DNA of 28,747 nucleotides from Ruminococcaceae bacterium UBA737 (GCA_002297415.1 DBKZ01000064.1:10101-38847), one strand, 5' to 3'; shown: positions 1 to 8,493, numbered from the stretch's first letter. Program-made: numbers and translations. Notes: generated from the sequence alone by a model not told the origin.

Positions 1-129
1 AATGACGAGAAATTTACAGTAAGCGAGGGAAAAATCGGCGAGGTTACGAAGCACCTTTACGATGTTCTTACAGGATTACAGTGGGGAAAAACCGAAGATA
101 AATACGGCTGGACCTATCCGATAAAATAA
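1..129 (+). CDS. ilvE: Branched-chain amino acid aminotransferase, C-terminal end (partial)
   Basis: Only the last 42 codons are in the window; the frame is open from base 1 to a TAA at 127-129. The tail contains GKIGEVTKHLYDVLTGLQWG followed by a Gly-Trp-Thr near the end. This matches the C-terminus I know for class IV PLP-dependent branched-chain aminotransferases, which interconvert Leu/Ile/Val and their 2-oxo acids. Its stop codon overlaps the start of the next gene by one base (TAATG), so the two are probably translationally coupled. The PLP lysine and active-site region lie upstream of the window, so the call rests on the tail alone. Confidence 0.72.
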   Translation, partial: NDEKFTVSEGKIGEVTKHLYDVLTGLQWGKTEDKYGWTYPIK

Positions 130-941
130 TGGTAAATCAAAAAGCCGTTATTGATGCGCACTGTCACATTTATCCTGATATGATTGCCGAAAAAGCCGCC
201 AACGCAACGGGCAATTTTTACGGCGGCAAGCCTGCCTGCTCCGGCACTGTTAATCAGCTTATTCAAAAATGCGAAAAATGCGGAATTGACCGCTGTATTG
301 TACAGTCGGTCGCGACAACTCCGCATCAGGTTAAAAGCATAAACGAGTTTATAGCAAGAAAGGTTTCATTACACCCTGATATTCTTACAGGCTTCGGAAC
401 GCTCCACCCCGACTCAGGCGATATCAGAGGAGATTTAAACCATCTGATTGATTTAGGGCTTAAGGGAGTTAAGCTGCACCCCGATATTCAGGGCTTTAAA
501 ATTGACGATTACAGGTGCCTTAAAATCTACGAGCTATGCGAAGAAAAAGGAATTCCTATTCTTATGCACACGGGCGACAAAAGGTACGATTTTTCAAACC
601 CGAACAGGCTCATTCCCATCCTTGAAATTTATTCAAATCTTACCATTATCGGAGCGCATTTCGGCGGATACACAATCTGGGACGAAGCAAGCAAAGAAAT
701 CTGCTCCTCAAATAAGCTTAACAATTTTTATGTTGACTGCTCATCGAGTCTTGCTTTTCTTACACCCGAAAAAGCAAAAGAAATTATTTTAAGATACGGC
801 GCCGACAGAGTGCTTTTCGGAACAGACTATCCGATGAACGATCCCGAAAATGAATTAAAATTATTTTTTAATCTAAGCTTAAGCGAAAGCGAGCAAAAAA
901 TGATTTTAAGCGAAAATGCTAAAAGAATATTAAAGCTCTAA
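129..941 (+). CDS. Amidohydrolase-family (Amidohydro_2-like) metal-dependent hydrolase
   Basis: This is a 270-residue single-domain protein of the amidohydrolase TIM-barrel superfamily. The N-terminal metal motif is D9-A-H11-C-H13. Further expected metal and active-site segments follow in order: GVKLHPD, LMHTGD, GAHFGG and FGTDYPMNDP, the last carrying the catalytic Asp. The pattern fits the Amidohydro_2 group (decarboxylases and hydrolases related to ACMSD and 2-pyrone-4,6-dicarboxylate hydrolase); the substrate cannot be told from sequence. It overlaps the aminotransferase stop by one base and so is probably its operon partner. A hairpin terminator follows immediately. The family call is firm and the substrate is unknown. 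Confidence 0.88.
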   Translation: MVNQKAVIDAHCHIYPDMIAEKAANATGNFYGGKPACSGTVNQLIQKCEKCGIDRCIVQSVATTPHQVKSINEFIARKVSLHPDILTGFGTLHPDSGDIRGDLNHLIDLGLKGVKLHPDIQGFKIDDYRCLKIYELCEEKGIPILMHTGDKRYDFSNPNRLIPILEIYSNLTIIGAHFGGYTIWDEASKEICSSNKLNNFYVDCSSSLAFLTPEKAKEIILRYGADRVLFGTDYPMNDPENELKLFFNLSLSESEQKMILSENAKRILKL

Positions 942-943
942 AA

Positions 944-973
944 AAATCGACCCTTTTCAGGGCCGATTTTTTT
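944..973. terminator. Bidirectional Rho-independent terminator between convergent genes
   Basis: The sequence has a run of A, then ATCG-A-CCC, a TTTTCA loop, and GGG-C-CGAT followed by a run of T. The stem is flanked by A on the left and T on the right, so it can end transcription in both directions. It sits exactly between the plus-strand hydrolase and the minus-strand glycosyltransferase. Confidence 0.85.
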
Positions 974-1931
974 ATTCATCAAAATTTATTCTTTTTTCTT
1001 CTACAACAAGGGGTCTTTTCATAATCTTGGAATTTATATTAAGAACATATTCGCCGAGAAGTCCTATAAAGAAAAGCTGAATTGAGCCTAATACAAAAAC
1101 ACCGATAAGAATAGGTGCGTTTCCCGCAGGGAACGAATCCCAATTTACGATTTTAAGGATTGCATAGACAAGCGCAACCAAAAGACTTAAAACCGACATT
1201 ATAAAGCCGCCTATTGTTGCAATGCGAAGACCTATTTTCGTATAAGAGGTAAAGCTGAGCATAGCCGCGTCATAAAGGGTATAAAAATTATTATGAGTTT
1301 TGCCTGCTCTGCGTTTCGGCTGGTCATAAGGAATTTCTTTTCTTTTAAATCCCAGCTCCGCAACAATTCCTCTTAAAAACGGCTTCGGGTCGTCAAGCCG
1401 TCTTAAAACATCGACAAAGCTTTTATCATAAAGTCCCGAGCCTGTAAAATGCTCAATTTGCTCGACATCGGAAAACTTTTTAATCATTTTATAATAACAG
1501 GTTCTGAGAAATCTTATAAGCTTATTTTCTTTGCTTGTAGTTTTGATTCCTATTACTATTCTGTACCCGTTTTCCCATTCTCTTACATACTTAGGAATAA
1601 GCTCGACAGGGTCCTGAAAGTCACAGCACATGCTTATAGTACAGTCGCCCGTGGTCTGGCAGATTCCGTAATAAGGGGAATTGAACTGTCCGAAATTCTT
1701 TGCATTAAAAATTGCTTTAATATGCTTATCGTTTCTGCATATTTCTTCAAGCAGAGGTCTTGTATTATCCTTAGAATCGTTATCAATAAAAACAAGCTCC
1801 CAATCATATTCGGGAAGGTCGTTTTTAAAAACATCCTCTATTGCCTTAGACATCGGGACAACATTTTCTTCCTCATTAAAGCATGGGATAAGAACGCTTA
1901 TCTTCTTTTTTGTTTTTTCAGCAGCAGCCAT
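972..1931 (-). CDS. Family 2 glycosyltransferase, GtrB/DPM1-like, membrane-anchored
   Basis: This 319-residue protein has an N-terminal GT-A domain starting at SVLIPCFNEEENV (about residues 12-24), a FIDNDSKDNT segment and a CDFQDP motif in place of the DxD. Two hydrophobic segments lie near residues 230-260 and 272-296, followed by a short basic tail. This layout is typical of GtrB/YfdH and dolichol-phosphate-mannose-synthase-like enzymes, which move a sugar from a nucleotide donor to undecaprenyl phosphate on the inner membrane face. It is the last gene of the deoxysugar cassette and overlaps the preceding reductase gene by 14 bases. With the GtrA-type protein at 4700-5212 it would make a lipid-linked-sugar transfer pair. 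The donor sugar is inferred from context. Confidence 0.85.
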   Translation of the reverse strand: MAAAEKTKKKISVLIPCFNEEENVVPMSKAIEDVFKNDLPEYDWELVFIDNDSKDNTRPLLEEICRNDKHIKAIFNAKNFGQFNSPYYGICQTTGDCTISMCCDFQDPVELIPKYVREWENGYRIVIGIKTTSKENKLIRFLRTCYYKMIKKFSDVEQIEHFTGSGLYDKSFVDVLRRLDDPKPFLRGIVAELGFKRKEIPYDQPKRRAGKTHNNFYTLYDAAMLSFTSYTKIGLRIATIGGFIMSVLSLLVALVYAILKIVNWDSFPAGNAPILIGVFVLGSIQLFFIGLLGEYVLNINSKIMKRPLVVEEKRINFDE

Positions 1932-2841
1932 GTTCCTTCATCCAATCATAAGTTATTTTAACGCCCTCTTCAAAGGATATTTCGGGCTTAAAGCCTGTAT
2001 CGGAGGTAAGCTGAGAAATATCAGCGCAAAGATACATAACCTGATTTTTATTATAGGGTATTTCGCCTATTCCGATTTCGGCGTTTTTATTCACGGTATC
2101 GCGCAGAGAAACTATATAATCCTTAAGCTTTCTTGTCTTTCCTGTTCCGAGAGGGTAAACAGCGCCGTGCTTACCCTTTTCACCCATAAGGTAAAAAGCC
2201 CTTGCGGCATCGTCGCAATGGAGAAAATCCCAATCCTGCTCACACGGAGTAAAGGAGCATTTTTCGCCCTTAGCCAATTTTGATATTGTCGACTGAATTA
2301 TAGCGTTAGGATTGCCTTTTTGTCCGTAAACGCTTAAAATTCTTGCCCAAACATGCCTGATATTAAGATTTTCGGCATAAATTCTGCTTAATTTGCCGGC
2401 GGCAAGCTTTGCTATACCGTAGCCCAAACAAGGGTCGGTTGGAGTAGAGCTTGTAAGCTTTTCTTTAACGGGTCCGTATTCCGCCTGAGAGCCTGCGCCT
2501 ACAAAGCAGGAGCATGAAAGTTTATGCGCTAAGGTTACGGCGTCTAAGGTGTATTTGATGTTATCATTTTGAGTATATGCGTCGTCCCTTGTATTTCCGA
2601 AGGTACCGAGCCAAGCGAAATGATATAGAACATCGCATTTTTCCGGAATTTTACTATCCGCATCGGCAAGCTCCGAAATATCGGCGTCCACCGCTGTTAC
2701 AAGAGGATTTTTGAAAAAATCATCATTCTTAGGCTCATCCGGCTTGCACAAAGCATAAACCTTAATATTTTTCGAGACAAGATATCTTATAAGTGCCGAA
2801 GCAATCATTCCTGTTGCACCTGTAACAACTGCCGACTTCAT
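1918..2841 (-). CDS. NAD(P)-dependent sugar epimerase/dehydratase/reductase (extended SDR), possible YerF-like reductase
   Basis: This 307-residue extended short-chain dehydrogenase has the Rossmann motif TGATGMIA at residues 7-14, with the third glycine of GxxGxxG replaced by Ala. It has a Ser in GSQAEYG (about 118) and the catalytic Y141-GIA-K145. The gene follows the ThDP enzyme by 20 bases and overlaps the glycosyltransferase. In Yersinia yersiniose synthesis, YerF reduces the acetyl group that YerE adds to a CDP-3,6-dideoxy-4-ketohexose, and this protein occupies the matching place. Alternatives from the same superfamily are a CDP-abequose/paratose-synthase-like 4-ketoreductase or an epimerase. 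The family is certain; the YerF role is an inference from the neighbours. Confidence 0.82.
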   Translation of the reverse strand: MKSAVVTGATGMIASALIRYLVSKNIKVYALCKPDEPKNDDFFKNPLVTAVDADISELADADSKIPEKCDVLYHFAWLGTFGNTRDDAYTQNDNIKYTLDAVTLAHKLSCSCFVGAGSQAEYGPVKEKLTSSTPTDPCLGYGIAKLAAGKLSRIYAENLNIRHVWARILSVYGQKGNPNAIIQSTISKLAKGEKCSFTPCEQDWDFLHCDDAARAFYLMGEKGKHGAVYPLGTGKTRKLKDYIVSLRDTVNKNAEIGIGEIPYNKNQVMYLCADISQLTSDTGFKPEISFEEGVKITYDWMKEHGCC

Positions 2842-2861
2842 AACAATTCTCCCCTTTTTGA

Positions 2862-4703
2862 CTATTCTTCTACAAGCGGTATAAACATCTGCTGTTCAAG
2901 CTCTTCTCTCGGTAAAAACGGAGCGAGGTCCTCAAGTGGAGGACTTACAAGCGTTCCGTCGGGCAGACGCTTTGTACTGCTCTTAGGCTCCCAAACCTGA
3001 ACGGTATCTGTAAATATCTCGCAGAAAGCAAAGCCCTCTGTCTTAAGAGCTTCTTCGACCGCTTTTTTCATTTCTTCATTGCTCTTAGCACTGAAATAAG
3101 GCATACCGAAAGCACCTGCGATTTTCTTAAAATCGGGAAAAGAAAGATCTCCGCTTTCGGGTCCTATTCCGACCTTGCAATGGTCCTTAAACAGATTATT
3201 TTGTGTTATTCTGATACTGTGATAGCCCTGATTGTTTATTAAAAATACCTTTATAGGCAATTTATTGGTGACAATAGTCTGAAGCTCCTGCAAATTCATC
3301 ATTATGCTTCCGTCGCCCTCAAGGCATACAGTATCCTTTTTACCGCCCGCAATGCAAAGACCGATTGCCGCAGGAAGTCCGTAGCCCATGCTGGCAATTG
3401 CGCTGTTTATAATAAATCTCGTGTCCTTTTTTATAGTCCAGTTCTGATGTCCGACAACGCAGCATGCGCCGTTGCTTACGGCTGTAAGCGAGCCTGCGGG
3501 CAAGGAATCGGAAAGGTGCTTGATAAAAGCAAAAACATTTGCGGTTTTGCCGTTTTCCTCATAGTGTCTCGGCAAGGTTGCAGGGTAAGTTTTCTTCCAG
3601 TAAAGGCATTTTTCGCGCCAAGACTCTTTATCCGAAACGGGCGCTTTTAAATCCTCGGTTTTGCGGACTATAGCTTCAAGGAAATCCTTTGCGTCCGCAA
3701 AGACAGGCATATCGACATGAATAGTAGGCTTTTTAAATTCCGCCTTATCCACATCTACCATTATAACCTCTGCGGCTCTCGCCCATGTTTTAAAGCTATA
3801 GCCGACCTGTCTTAGACTCAGTCTTGTGCCGATTGCAAGCAAAAGGTCAGAATTCTGAACGGCGAAATTTCCCGGTCTGTCGCCCATATTTCCGCCTCTT
3901 CCGCAATAAAGGGGATTATCGTCCTCAATTACATCGACGCTGTTCCAATAGGTCACTACGGGAACGCCGAGCTTTTCAACAGCCTTCTTAAAGGCTTCAT
4001 ATCCGCCAGACAGTCTTATTCCTCCGCCCGCATAAATAACGGGTCTTTGAGCTTTTTTAATTTTTTCCAAAATCAAATCGACGGTTTCATCGCTAACCTT
4101 AGGCGGAAGCAATTTATCGTCTTCTTCGGGGTCATATCCGGAAAGATTATCTGTTTCAATAAAGCACCCCTGATAATTAACGGGGATATCGAGCCAAACA
4201 GGACCCTTTCTTCCGGTATTTGCAAGGTGCCAAGCCTTTTCGAGCATATATCTTATATCCTCGGGCTTTTCAAGCATTTCGGCATACTTACACATCGAAG
4301 AAACCGATTTTGTGATATCGAATTCCTGATCGCCTACTGCGCGAAGAGGCAATCCGTCGGTAAACTGCATGGCATATCTTGCGGTAGTATCATATCTTAC
4401 CTGACCGCTTATAACAAACATCGGAATTGAATCAAGCCAGCCGCCGACAACGCCTGTTATGGCATTTGTGCCCCCCGGGCCGGTTGTTACGCAAAGCGCC
4501 GCGATTTTATTATTCAGTCTCGCATAGCTTTCCGCCGCAATGGCGCTCGCCTGCTCATGATGATTATAAGTACAGTGAATTTTTTCATGATGGCCGAAAG
4601 CGTCATTTAAATGCATTGCTCCTCCGCCGACAACGGTGAAGCAATCGGTAACGCCCTTATCAGCCAAAAAATCCGCAACATAGTCTGCAAGTCTTATTTT
4701 CAT
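2862..4703 (-). CDS. ThDP-dependent acetolactate-synthase-like enzyme, candidate YerE-type sugar acetyl transferase
   Basis: This 613-residue protein has the full three-domain ThDP layout: an N-terminal Pyr domain with the activating glutamate in NHHEQAS (E50), a central acetolactate-synthase-like nucleotide-binding fold, and a C-terminal PP domain with GDGSIMMN and INNQGY about 27 residues later. The usual catabolic or biosynthetic acetolactate synthase sits beside ilvN/ilvC. This one lies inside an rfbFGH cassette. The best-known enzyme in such a setting is YerE of Yersinia, a ThDP/FAD enzyme that transfers a two-carbon unit from pyruvate to C4 of a CDP-3,6-dideoxyhexulose. Its start overlaps the gtrA stop by four bases. 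The fold is certain; the sugar substrate is inferred. Confidence 0.85.
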   Translation of the reverse strand: MKIRLADYVADFLADKGVTDCFTVVGGGAMHLNDAFGHHEKIHCTYNHHEQASAIAAESYARLNNKIAALCVTTGPGGTNAITGVVGGWLDSIPMFVISGQVRYDTTARYAMQFTDGLPLRAVGDQEFDITKSVSSMCKYAEMLEKPEDIRYMLEKAWHLANTGRKGPVWLDIPVNYQGCFIETDNLSGYDPEEDDKLLPPKVSDETVDLILEKIKKAQRPVIYAGGGIRLSGGYEAFKKAVEKLGVPVVTYWNSVDVIEDDNPLYCGRGGNMGDRPGNFAVQNSDLLLAIGTRLSLRQVGYSFKTWARAAEVIMVDVDKAEFKKPTIHVDMPVFADAKDFLEAIVRKTEDLKAPVSDKESWREKCLYWKKTYPATLPRHYEENGKTANVFAFIKHLSDSLPAGSLTAVSNGACCVVGHQNWTIKKDTRFIINSAIASMGYGLPAAIGLCIAGGKKDTVCLEGDGSIMMNLQELQTIVTNKLPIKVFLINNQGYHSIRITQNNLFKDHCKVGIGPESGDLSFPDFKKIAGAFGMPYFSAKSNEEMKKAVEEALKTEGFAFCEIFTDTVQVWEPKSSTKRLPDGTLVSPPLEDLAPFLPREELEQQMFIPLVEE

Positions 4704-5212
4704 TTATTTTCTTCCTTTTTATTATTAAACGCCCAGAATTTATTAAGCACAAAATTAAGCGGAATTGTTATAACAAGCGAGCCTAAGCTTGCGATATAGT
4801 ACGGCACGCCCGCATTGCTTAAAAGCACTTTAATAATCGGGGATAAAACAAGTCCCGTTATTCCGTAGCATACAACGGTTTTAAGATAAGCCTTTAAATG
4901 GTCCTTAAACCTTTTATTCCCCGATTTAAAAACAAATCGGTTATTCCAGTAATACGAATTGGTTACGCTTATTATAAAAGCCAAAATAGAGGTATAGACA
5001 ATTCTGACCGATTTAACCGAGGCTTTGACGCTTAAAAGTGAAAGAAGCTTTACGGTTAAACCGAACTCGGCGTTTTTAAACATCACATAGAAGCAAAGCA
5101 TTTCTATTCCGTAAGAAATAGCGGTGTTCGAAACGCCGACAAGTCCGAATTTTATAAACTGGATAATCGGAGCAAGCTTTTTATTACTCAGCAGGTCCTT
5201 TAATTTACCCAT
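4700..5212 (-). CDS. GtrA family membrane protein (putative lipid-linked sugar flippase)
   Basis: This small hydrophobic protein of 170 residues begins its membrane region with IQFIKFGLVGVSNTAISYG, the family signature, and has about four transmembrane segments. The C-terminal stretch ends in PLNFVLNKFWAFN, also typical of the GtrA family. GtrA proteins are thought to flip undecaprenyl-phosphate-linked sugars made by GtrB, so pairing with the GT2 gene at the end of the operon is sensible. Its start overlaps the rfbH stop by eight bases and its stop overlaps the ThDP gene by four bases, so the genes are translationally coupled. The flipped sugar is inferred from context. Confidence 0.9.
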   Translation of the reverse strand: MGKLKDLLSNKKLAPIIQFIKFGLVGVSNTAISYGIEMLCFYVMFKNAEFGLTVKLLSLLSVKASVKSVRIVYTSILAFIISVTNSYYWNNRFVFKSGNKRFKDHLKAYLKTVVCYGITGLVLSPIIKVLLSNAGVPYYIASLGSLVITIPLNFVLNKFWAFNNKKEENK

Positions 5213-6551
5213 TATTTACAGCCTCAATTATGGTTTTTGCCATATAATCAATCATTTCGTCGGTCATTCCCGGGTAAACTCCTACCCAGAAGGTATTCTT
5301 CATAATTTTATCGGTTGCAGTAAGCTCGCCTGCAACGCGGTAAGCGTCAGTCCCTCTTATGCTGTCAAAGCAGGGGTGCTTTATAAGGTTGCCTGAGAAA
5401 AGCATTCTTGTCTGAACATTTTTGCTTTCTATATATCTTACGACCTTTTCTCTGTCAAGTCCGCTGTCATCCCTTAAGGTGATAAGGAAACCGAACCAGC
5501 TCGGGTCGCTGTTCTCGGCAGGAACGGGAAGAATGAGCTTGTCCTCCGCGGGTTTAAGAGCATTTTTAAGTCTGCTCCAGTTATGCTTTCTGCGCTTAAC
5601 AAATTCGGGGAATTTCTTAAGCTGTTCACAGCCGACAGCCGCCTGCATATCGGTAACCTTAAGGTTATAGCCGAAATGGCTGTAAACATATTTATGGTCA
5701 TAGCCCTTAGGAAGCTCGCCGTACTGACCGTCATACCTATGACCGCAGAAATTATCTCTGCCCGAAGGACAGATACAGTCTCTTCCCCAGTCTCTGTAGC
5801 TTAAAATGAGACGGTTAAGCTTAGGATTATTCGTATAAACGCAGCCGCCCTCGCCCATTGTCATATGATGAGGCGGATAAAAGCTGCTTGTTCCGATATC
5901 GCCCCAAGTACCTGTAAATTTAGTAACTCCGTCAATAGTGTAGGTGCTTCCAAGAGCGTCGCAGTTATCCTCGACAAGCCAAAGATTATGCTTATCGCAG
6001 AATTCCTTGACGGTTTTAAGGTCGAACGGATTGCCCAAGGTATGAGCAATCATAACCGCCTTTGTTTTATCGCTTAATGCCTTTTCAAGCATTGAAGCAT
6101 CAATATTATACTGAGGAATTGTTACATCGACAAAAACCGGAACCGCGCCGTACTGCAAAATCGGGGTGACGGTAGTGGGGAAGCCGCAGGCAACGGTTAT
6201 AACCTCGTCCCCTCTTTTTATTGCTCTGTCTCCGAGCTCGGGAGCGGTAAGAACGGTAAACGCAATAAGATTTGCGGAAGAGCCGCTGTTTACAAGGTGG
6301 GCATACTTAACGCCTATCCATTCGGCAAATTTCTTCTCGAACTCATCGGAAAATCTGCCGGTTGTAAGCCAAAAGTCAAGCGTTGCGTCGGTAAGCGCGC
6401 ACATTTCCTTTTCATCGAAAACCCTTGCCGCATAGATTATGCGGTCGCCTTCTTTAAAGGGCTCCTTTTTAGCCTTGAAATCCTTATAATATTCGGCAAC
6501 CATTTGCTTTATCTGTTCTCTTGCCTGTTCCTCGCTGTTCCAGTTTGCCAT
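5205..6551 (-). CDS. rfbH: CDP-4-keto-6-deoxy-glucose 3-dehydrase (E1), PMP/[2Fe-2S] enzyme
   Basis: This 448-residue member of the DegT/DnrJ/EryC1 fold is a C3 dehydrase, not an aminotransferase. The Schiff-base lysine of the family is replaced by histidine (H228 in SFYPPHHMTMGEGG), the hallmark of E1/RfbH/AscC. Four cysteines suited to the [2Fe-2S] cluster are present: C197 in EDNCDALG, then C259, C261 and C269, giving C-x1-C-x7-C at the end. The first interval is 61 residues, a few more than the 57 I recall for Yersinia E1, because of a small insertion near residues 205-210. The enzyme removes the C3 hydroxyl of CDP-4-keto-6-deoxyglucose. The start is 20 bases after the rfbG stop. No E3 reductase gene is in the window. 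Confidence 0.94.
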   Translation of the reverse strand: MANWNSEEQAREQIKQMVAEYYKDFKAKKEPFKEGDRIIYAARVFDEKEMCALTDATLDFWLTTGRFSDEFEKKFAEWIGVKYAHLVNSGSSANLIAFTVLTAPELGDRAIKRGDEVITVACGFPTTVTPILQYGAVPVFVDVTIPQYNIDASMLEKALSDKTKAVMIAHTLGNPFDLKTVKEFCDKHNLWLVEDNCDALGSTYTIDGVTKFTGTWGDIGTSSFYPPHHMTMGEGGCVYTNNPKLNRLILSYRDWGRDCICPSGRDNFCGHRYDGQYGELPKGYDHKYVYSHFGYNLKVTDMQAAVGCEQLKKFPEFVKRRKHNWSRLKNALKPAEDKLILPVPAENSDPSWFGFLITLRDDSGLDREKVVRYIESKNVQTRMLFSGNLIKHPCFDSIRGTDAYRVAGELTATDKIMKNTFWVGVYPGMTDEMIDYMAKTIIEAVNNG

Positions 6552-6571
6552 TTTTATTCTCCTTTTACCTT

Positions 6572-7621
6572 TTATTTAAAAAACTCTTTGATTTCCTTAT
6601 CCATTTCCGCAGGAATGTCTCCGTTTTCAAGCCAGATTTTACTGAACCTGCAGGTCATTTCCATGCATTCGTCAATATGCCAGCGCGGTTTCCATGAAAA
6701 TACCGATTTAAGCTTTGAGCAGTCAAGCTTAAGGAAGTTTGCTTCGTGCGGACCGCCTACGGATTTATTTTCCCATTTCATTCCCCCGCCGAATTTTTCG
6801 CAGAAGAGGGTTACAAGGTCGCCTGTAGTAACACAGTCGCACTCATCGGGGCCGACATTATAATAATCCGCATATTTTATATCCTCATACTGCTTTGCGG
6901 CAATCATAAGATAAGCCGCAAGAGGCTCTAAAACATGCTGATAGGGTCTTGTTGAATAAGGGTTTCTTACAGTTATTATTGCCTTTTCCTTTGCCGCTCT
7001 TACGCAGTCGGGAATAATTCTGTCATTTGCGAAATCTCCGCCGCCTATAACATTTCCGGCTCTTGCGGTTGAAACGGCGATACCCATTTCATCAAGGAAG
7101 GATACCTTGTAGCTGTGAGTTACAAGCTCAGAGCAGGACTTTGAATTCGAATAAGGGTCATACCCGTCAAGCGGCTCGTTTTCCCTATAACCCCAAGCCC
7201 ATTCATTATTTTTATAGACCTTATCGGTTGTAACATTAAGCACCGATTTAGGCGGATTTGCGCTCAGTCTCACGCACTCTAAGAGATTAACCGTTCCCAT
7301 GACATTGGTTTCATAGGTATAAGCAGGCTCCTTATAGCTGTCTCTGACAATCGGCTGAGCCGCAAGGTGAAACACTATTTCGGGGTCTGCCTTATCATAA
7401 GCCTTTTTAAGTGCATCAAAATCCCTTATATCTCCGATGACCGAATTGATATGCGGTTTTATATCAGCGATATCGAAAAGGTTAGGAGATGTAGGCGGCT
7501 CTAACGAAAAGCCTGTAACCTCGGCGCCGGCAGAAATCAAAATCCTGCAGAGCCAAGAGCCCTTAAAGCCTGTATGCCCTGTAACGAAAACTCTTTTTTC
7601 CTTATAAAAATCAAGATTCAT
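6572..7621 (-). CDS. rfbG: CDP-glucose 4,6-dehydratase
   Basis: This 349-residue extended SDR has VTGHTGFKGSWL at residues 13-24 as the NAD-binding glycine motif, HLAAQPIVRDSY at 85-96, a TTDKVY segment at 131-136, and the catalytic Y157-SNS-K161. These strings are characteristic of CDP-glucose 4,6-dehydratase rather than the dTDP-glucose enzyme RmlB. It makes CDP-4-keto-6-deoxyglucose, the substrate of the next gene product. It lies between the cytidylyltransferase (6-base gap) and rfbH (20-base gap), the classic rfbFGH order. The ribosome binding site GGGAG lies within the end of rfbF. Confidence 0.95.
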   Translation of the reverse strand: MNLDFYKEKRVFVTGHTGFKGSWLCRILISAGAEVTGFSLEPPTSPNLFDIADIKPHINSVIGDIRDFDALKKAYDKADPEIVFHLAAQPIVRDSYKEPAYTYETNVMGTVNLLECVRLSANPPKSVLNVTTDKVYKNNEWAWGYRENEPLDGYDPYSNSKSCSELVTHSYKVSFLDEMGIAVSTARAGNVIGGGDFANDRIIPDCVRAAKEKAIITVRNPYSTRPYQHVLEPLAAYLMIAAKQYEDIKYADYYNVGPDECDCVTTGDLVTLFCEKFGGGMKWENKSVGGPHEANFLKLDCSKLKSVFSWKPRWHIDECMEMTCRFSKIWLENGDIPAEMDKEIKEFFK

Positions 7622-7627
7622 AAATTT

Positions 7628-8404
7628 TTACTCCCATTTTTTCCACGGAGCCTTGCCGTTTTTAAGAAGCGTTTCAAGAAGTTCCTTTTCGCGCATAGAA
7701 TCCATGCACTGCCAAAAGCCTGTATGGCGGTAGCTCATCAGCTGACCCTCGTTTACAAGTTTTTCAAGCGGTGTTGTCTCAAAAACGGTATCATCGCCCT
7801 CAAGATAATCGAATATCTGCGGCTCAAGCACCATAAAGCCCGCGTTTATCGCGGCGCCGTCATTAACCTGCTTTTCACGGAAGCTTTTAACCGTTCCGTT
7901 TTCCATTATATCAAGAATTCCCTTTTGCTGTTTTTGAACGACAGCCGTCAGAGTTGCGATTTTATTATTTGCCTTATGAAACTCAACAAGCTTGTCTATA
8001 TCAACATCGCAGACTCCGTCGCCGTAGGTCATCATAAAGGTTTCATTGCCGATATAGGGCTGAATTCTTTTTATTCTTCCTCCGGTCATGGTATTAAGTC
8101 CGGTATCAACGACGGTTACCTTCCACGGCTCGGCATGGTTTTCATGAACAATTACCTCATTGCCCTTTGTGAAATCAAAGGTGACATCGCTTGTGTGAAT
8201 GAAATAATTTGCGAACCATTCCTTTATAACATGCTGTTTATAGCCGGCGCAGATAACAAAATCATTATAACCGTAATAAGAATAGCCTTTCATGATATGC
8301 CAAAGGATAGGCATTCCGCCGATTTCTATGAGCGGCTTAGGCTTATAAACGGATTCCTCCGAAATTCTTGTGCCGAATCCACCTGCGAGAATTACAACCT
8401 TCAT
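7628..8404 (-). CDS. rfbF: Glucose-1-phosphate cytidylyltransferase
   Basis: This nucleotidyltransferase begins MKVVILAGGFGTRISEES and continues with KPKPLIEIGGMPILWHIMK, the substrate-binding signature of RfbF/AscA. It makes CDP-glucose from CTP and glucose-1-phosphate and commits sugar to the CDP-deoxyhexose route. I chose the ATG at 8404, giving 258 residues. The GTG three codons upstream (8413) is only two bases from the AAGG box at 8416-8419, while the ATG has a workable spacing and matches the family N-terminus. It is the first gene of the cassette. No convincing promoter is visible in the 80 bases between it and the tRNA; readthrough from the tRNA is possible but would have to pass a terminator. 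Confidence 0.95.
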   Translation of the reverse strand: MKVVILAGGFGTRISEESVYKPKPLIEIGGMPILWHIMKGYSYYGYNDFVICAGYKQHVIKEWFANYFIHTSDVTFDFTKGNEVIVHENHAEPWKVTVVDTGLNTMTGGRIKRIQPYIGNETFMMTYGDGVCDVDIDKLVEFHKANNKIATLTAVVQKQQKGILDIMENGTVKSFREKQVNDGAAINAGFMVLEPQIFDYLEGDDTVFETTPLEKLVNEGQLMSYRHTGFWQCMDSMREKELLETLLKNGKAPWKKWE

Positions 8405-8450
8405 TAATTTCACAACCTTATTCTTTATTCGCCGAAAAATACTTCATTTA

Positions 8451-8490
8451 ACAAAAATCGACAAGACATAAAAGCTTAAGTCCTGTCGAT
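8451..8490 (-). terminator. Rho-independent terminator after tRNA-Leu
   Basis: On the minus strand an 11-bp stem (ATCGACAGGAC with GTCTTGTCGAT, one G-U pair) closes a 12-base loop and is followed by TTTTTG. It directly follows the tRNA-Leu 3' end and separates it from the deoxysugar operon. Confidence 0.82.
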
Positions 8491-8493
8491 ATG

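Noticed and set aside
1449..2283. Long plus-strand reading frames across the glycosyltransferase and reductase genes
   Set aside because: They lie antisense to clear protein families, lack ribosome sites and have no recognisable domains; they are shadows.
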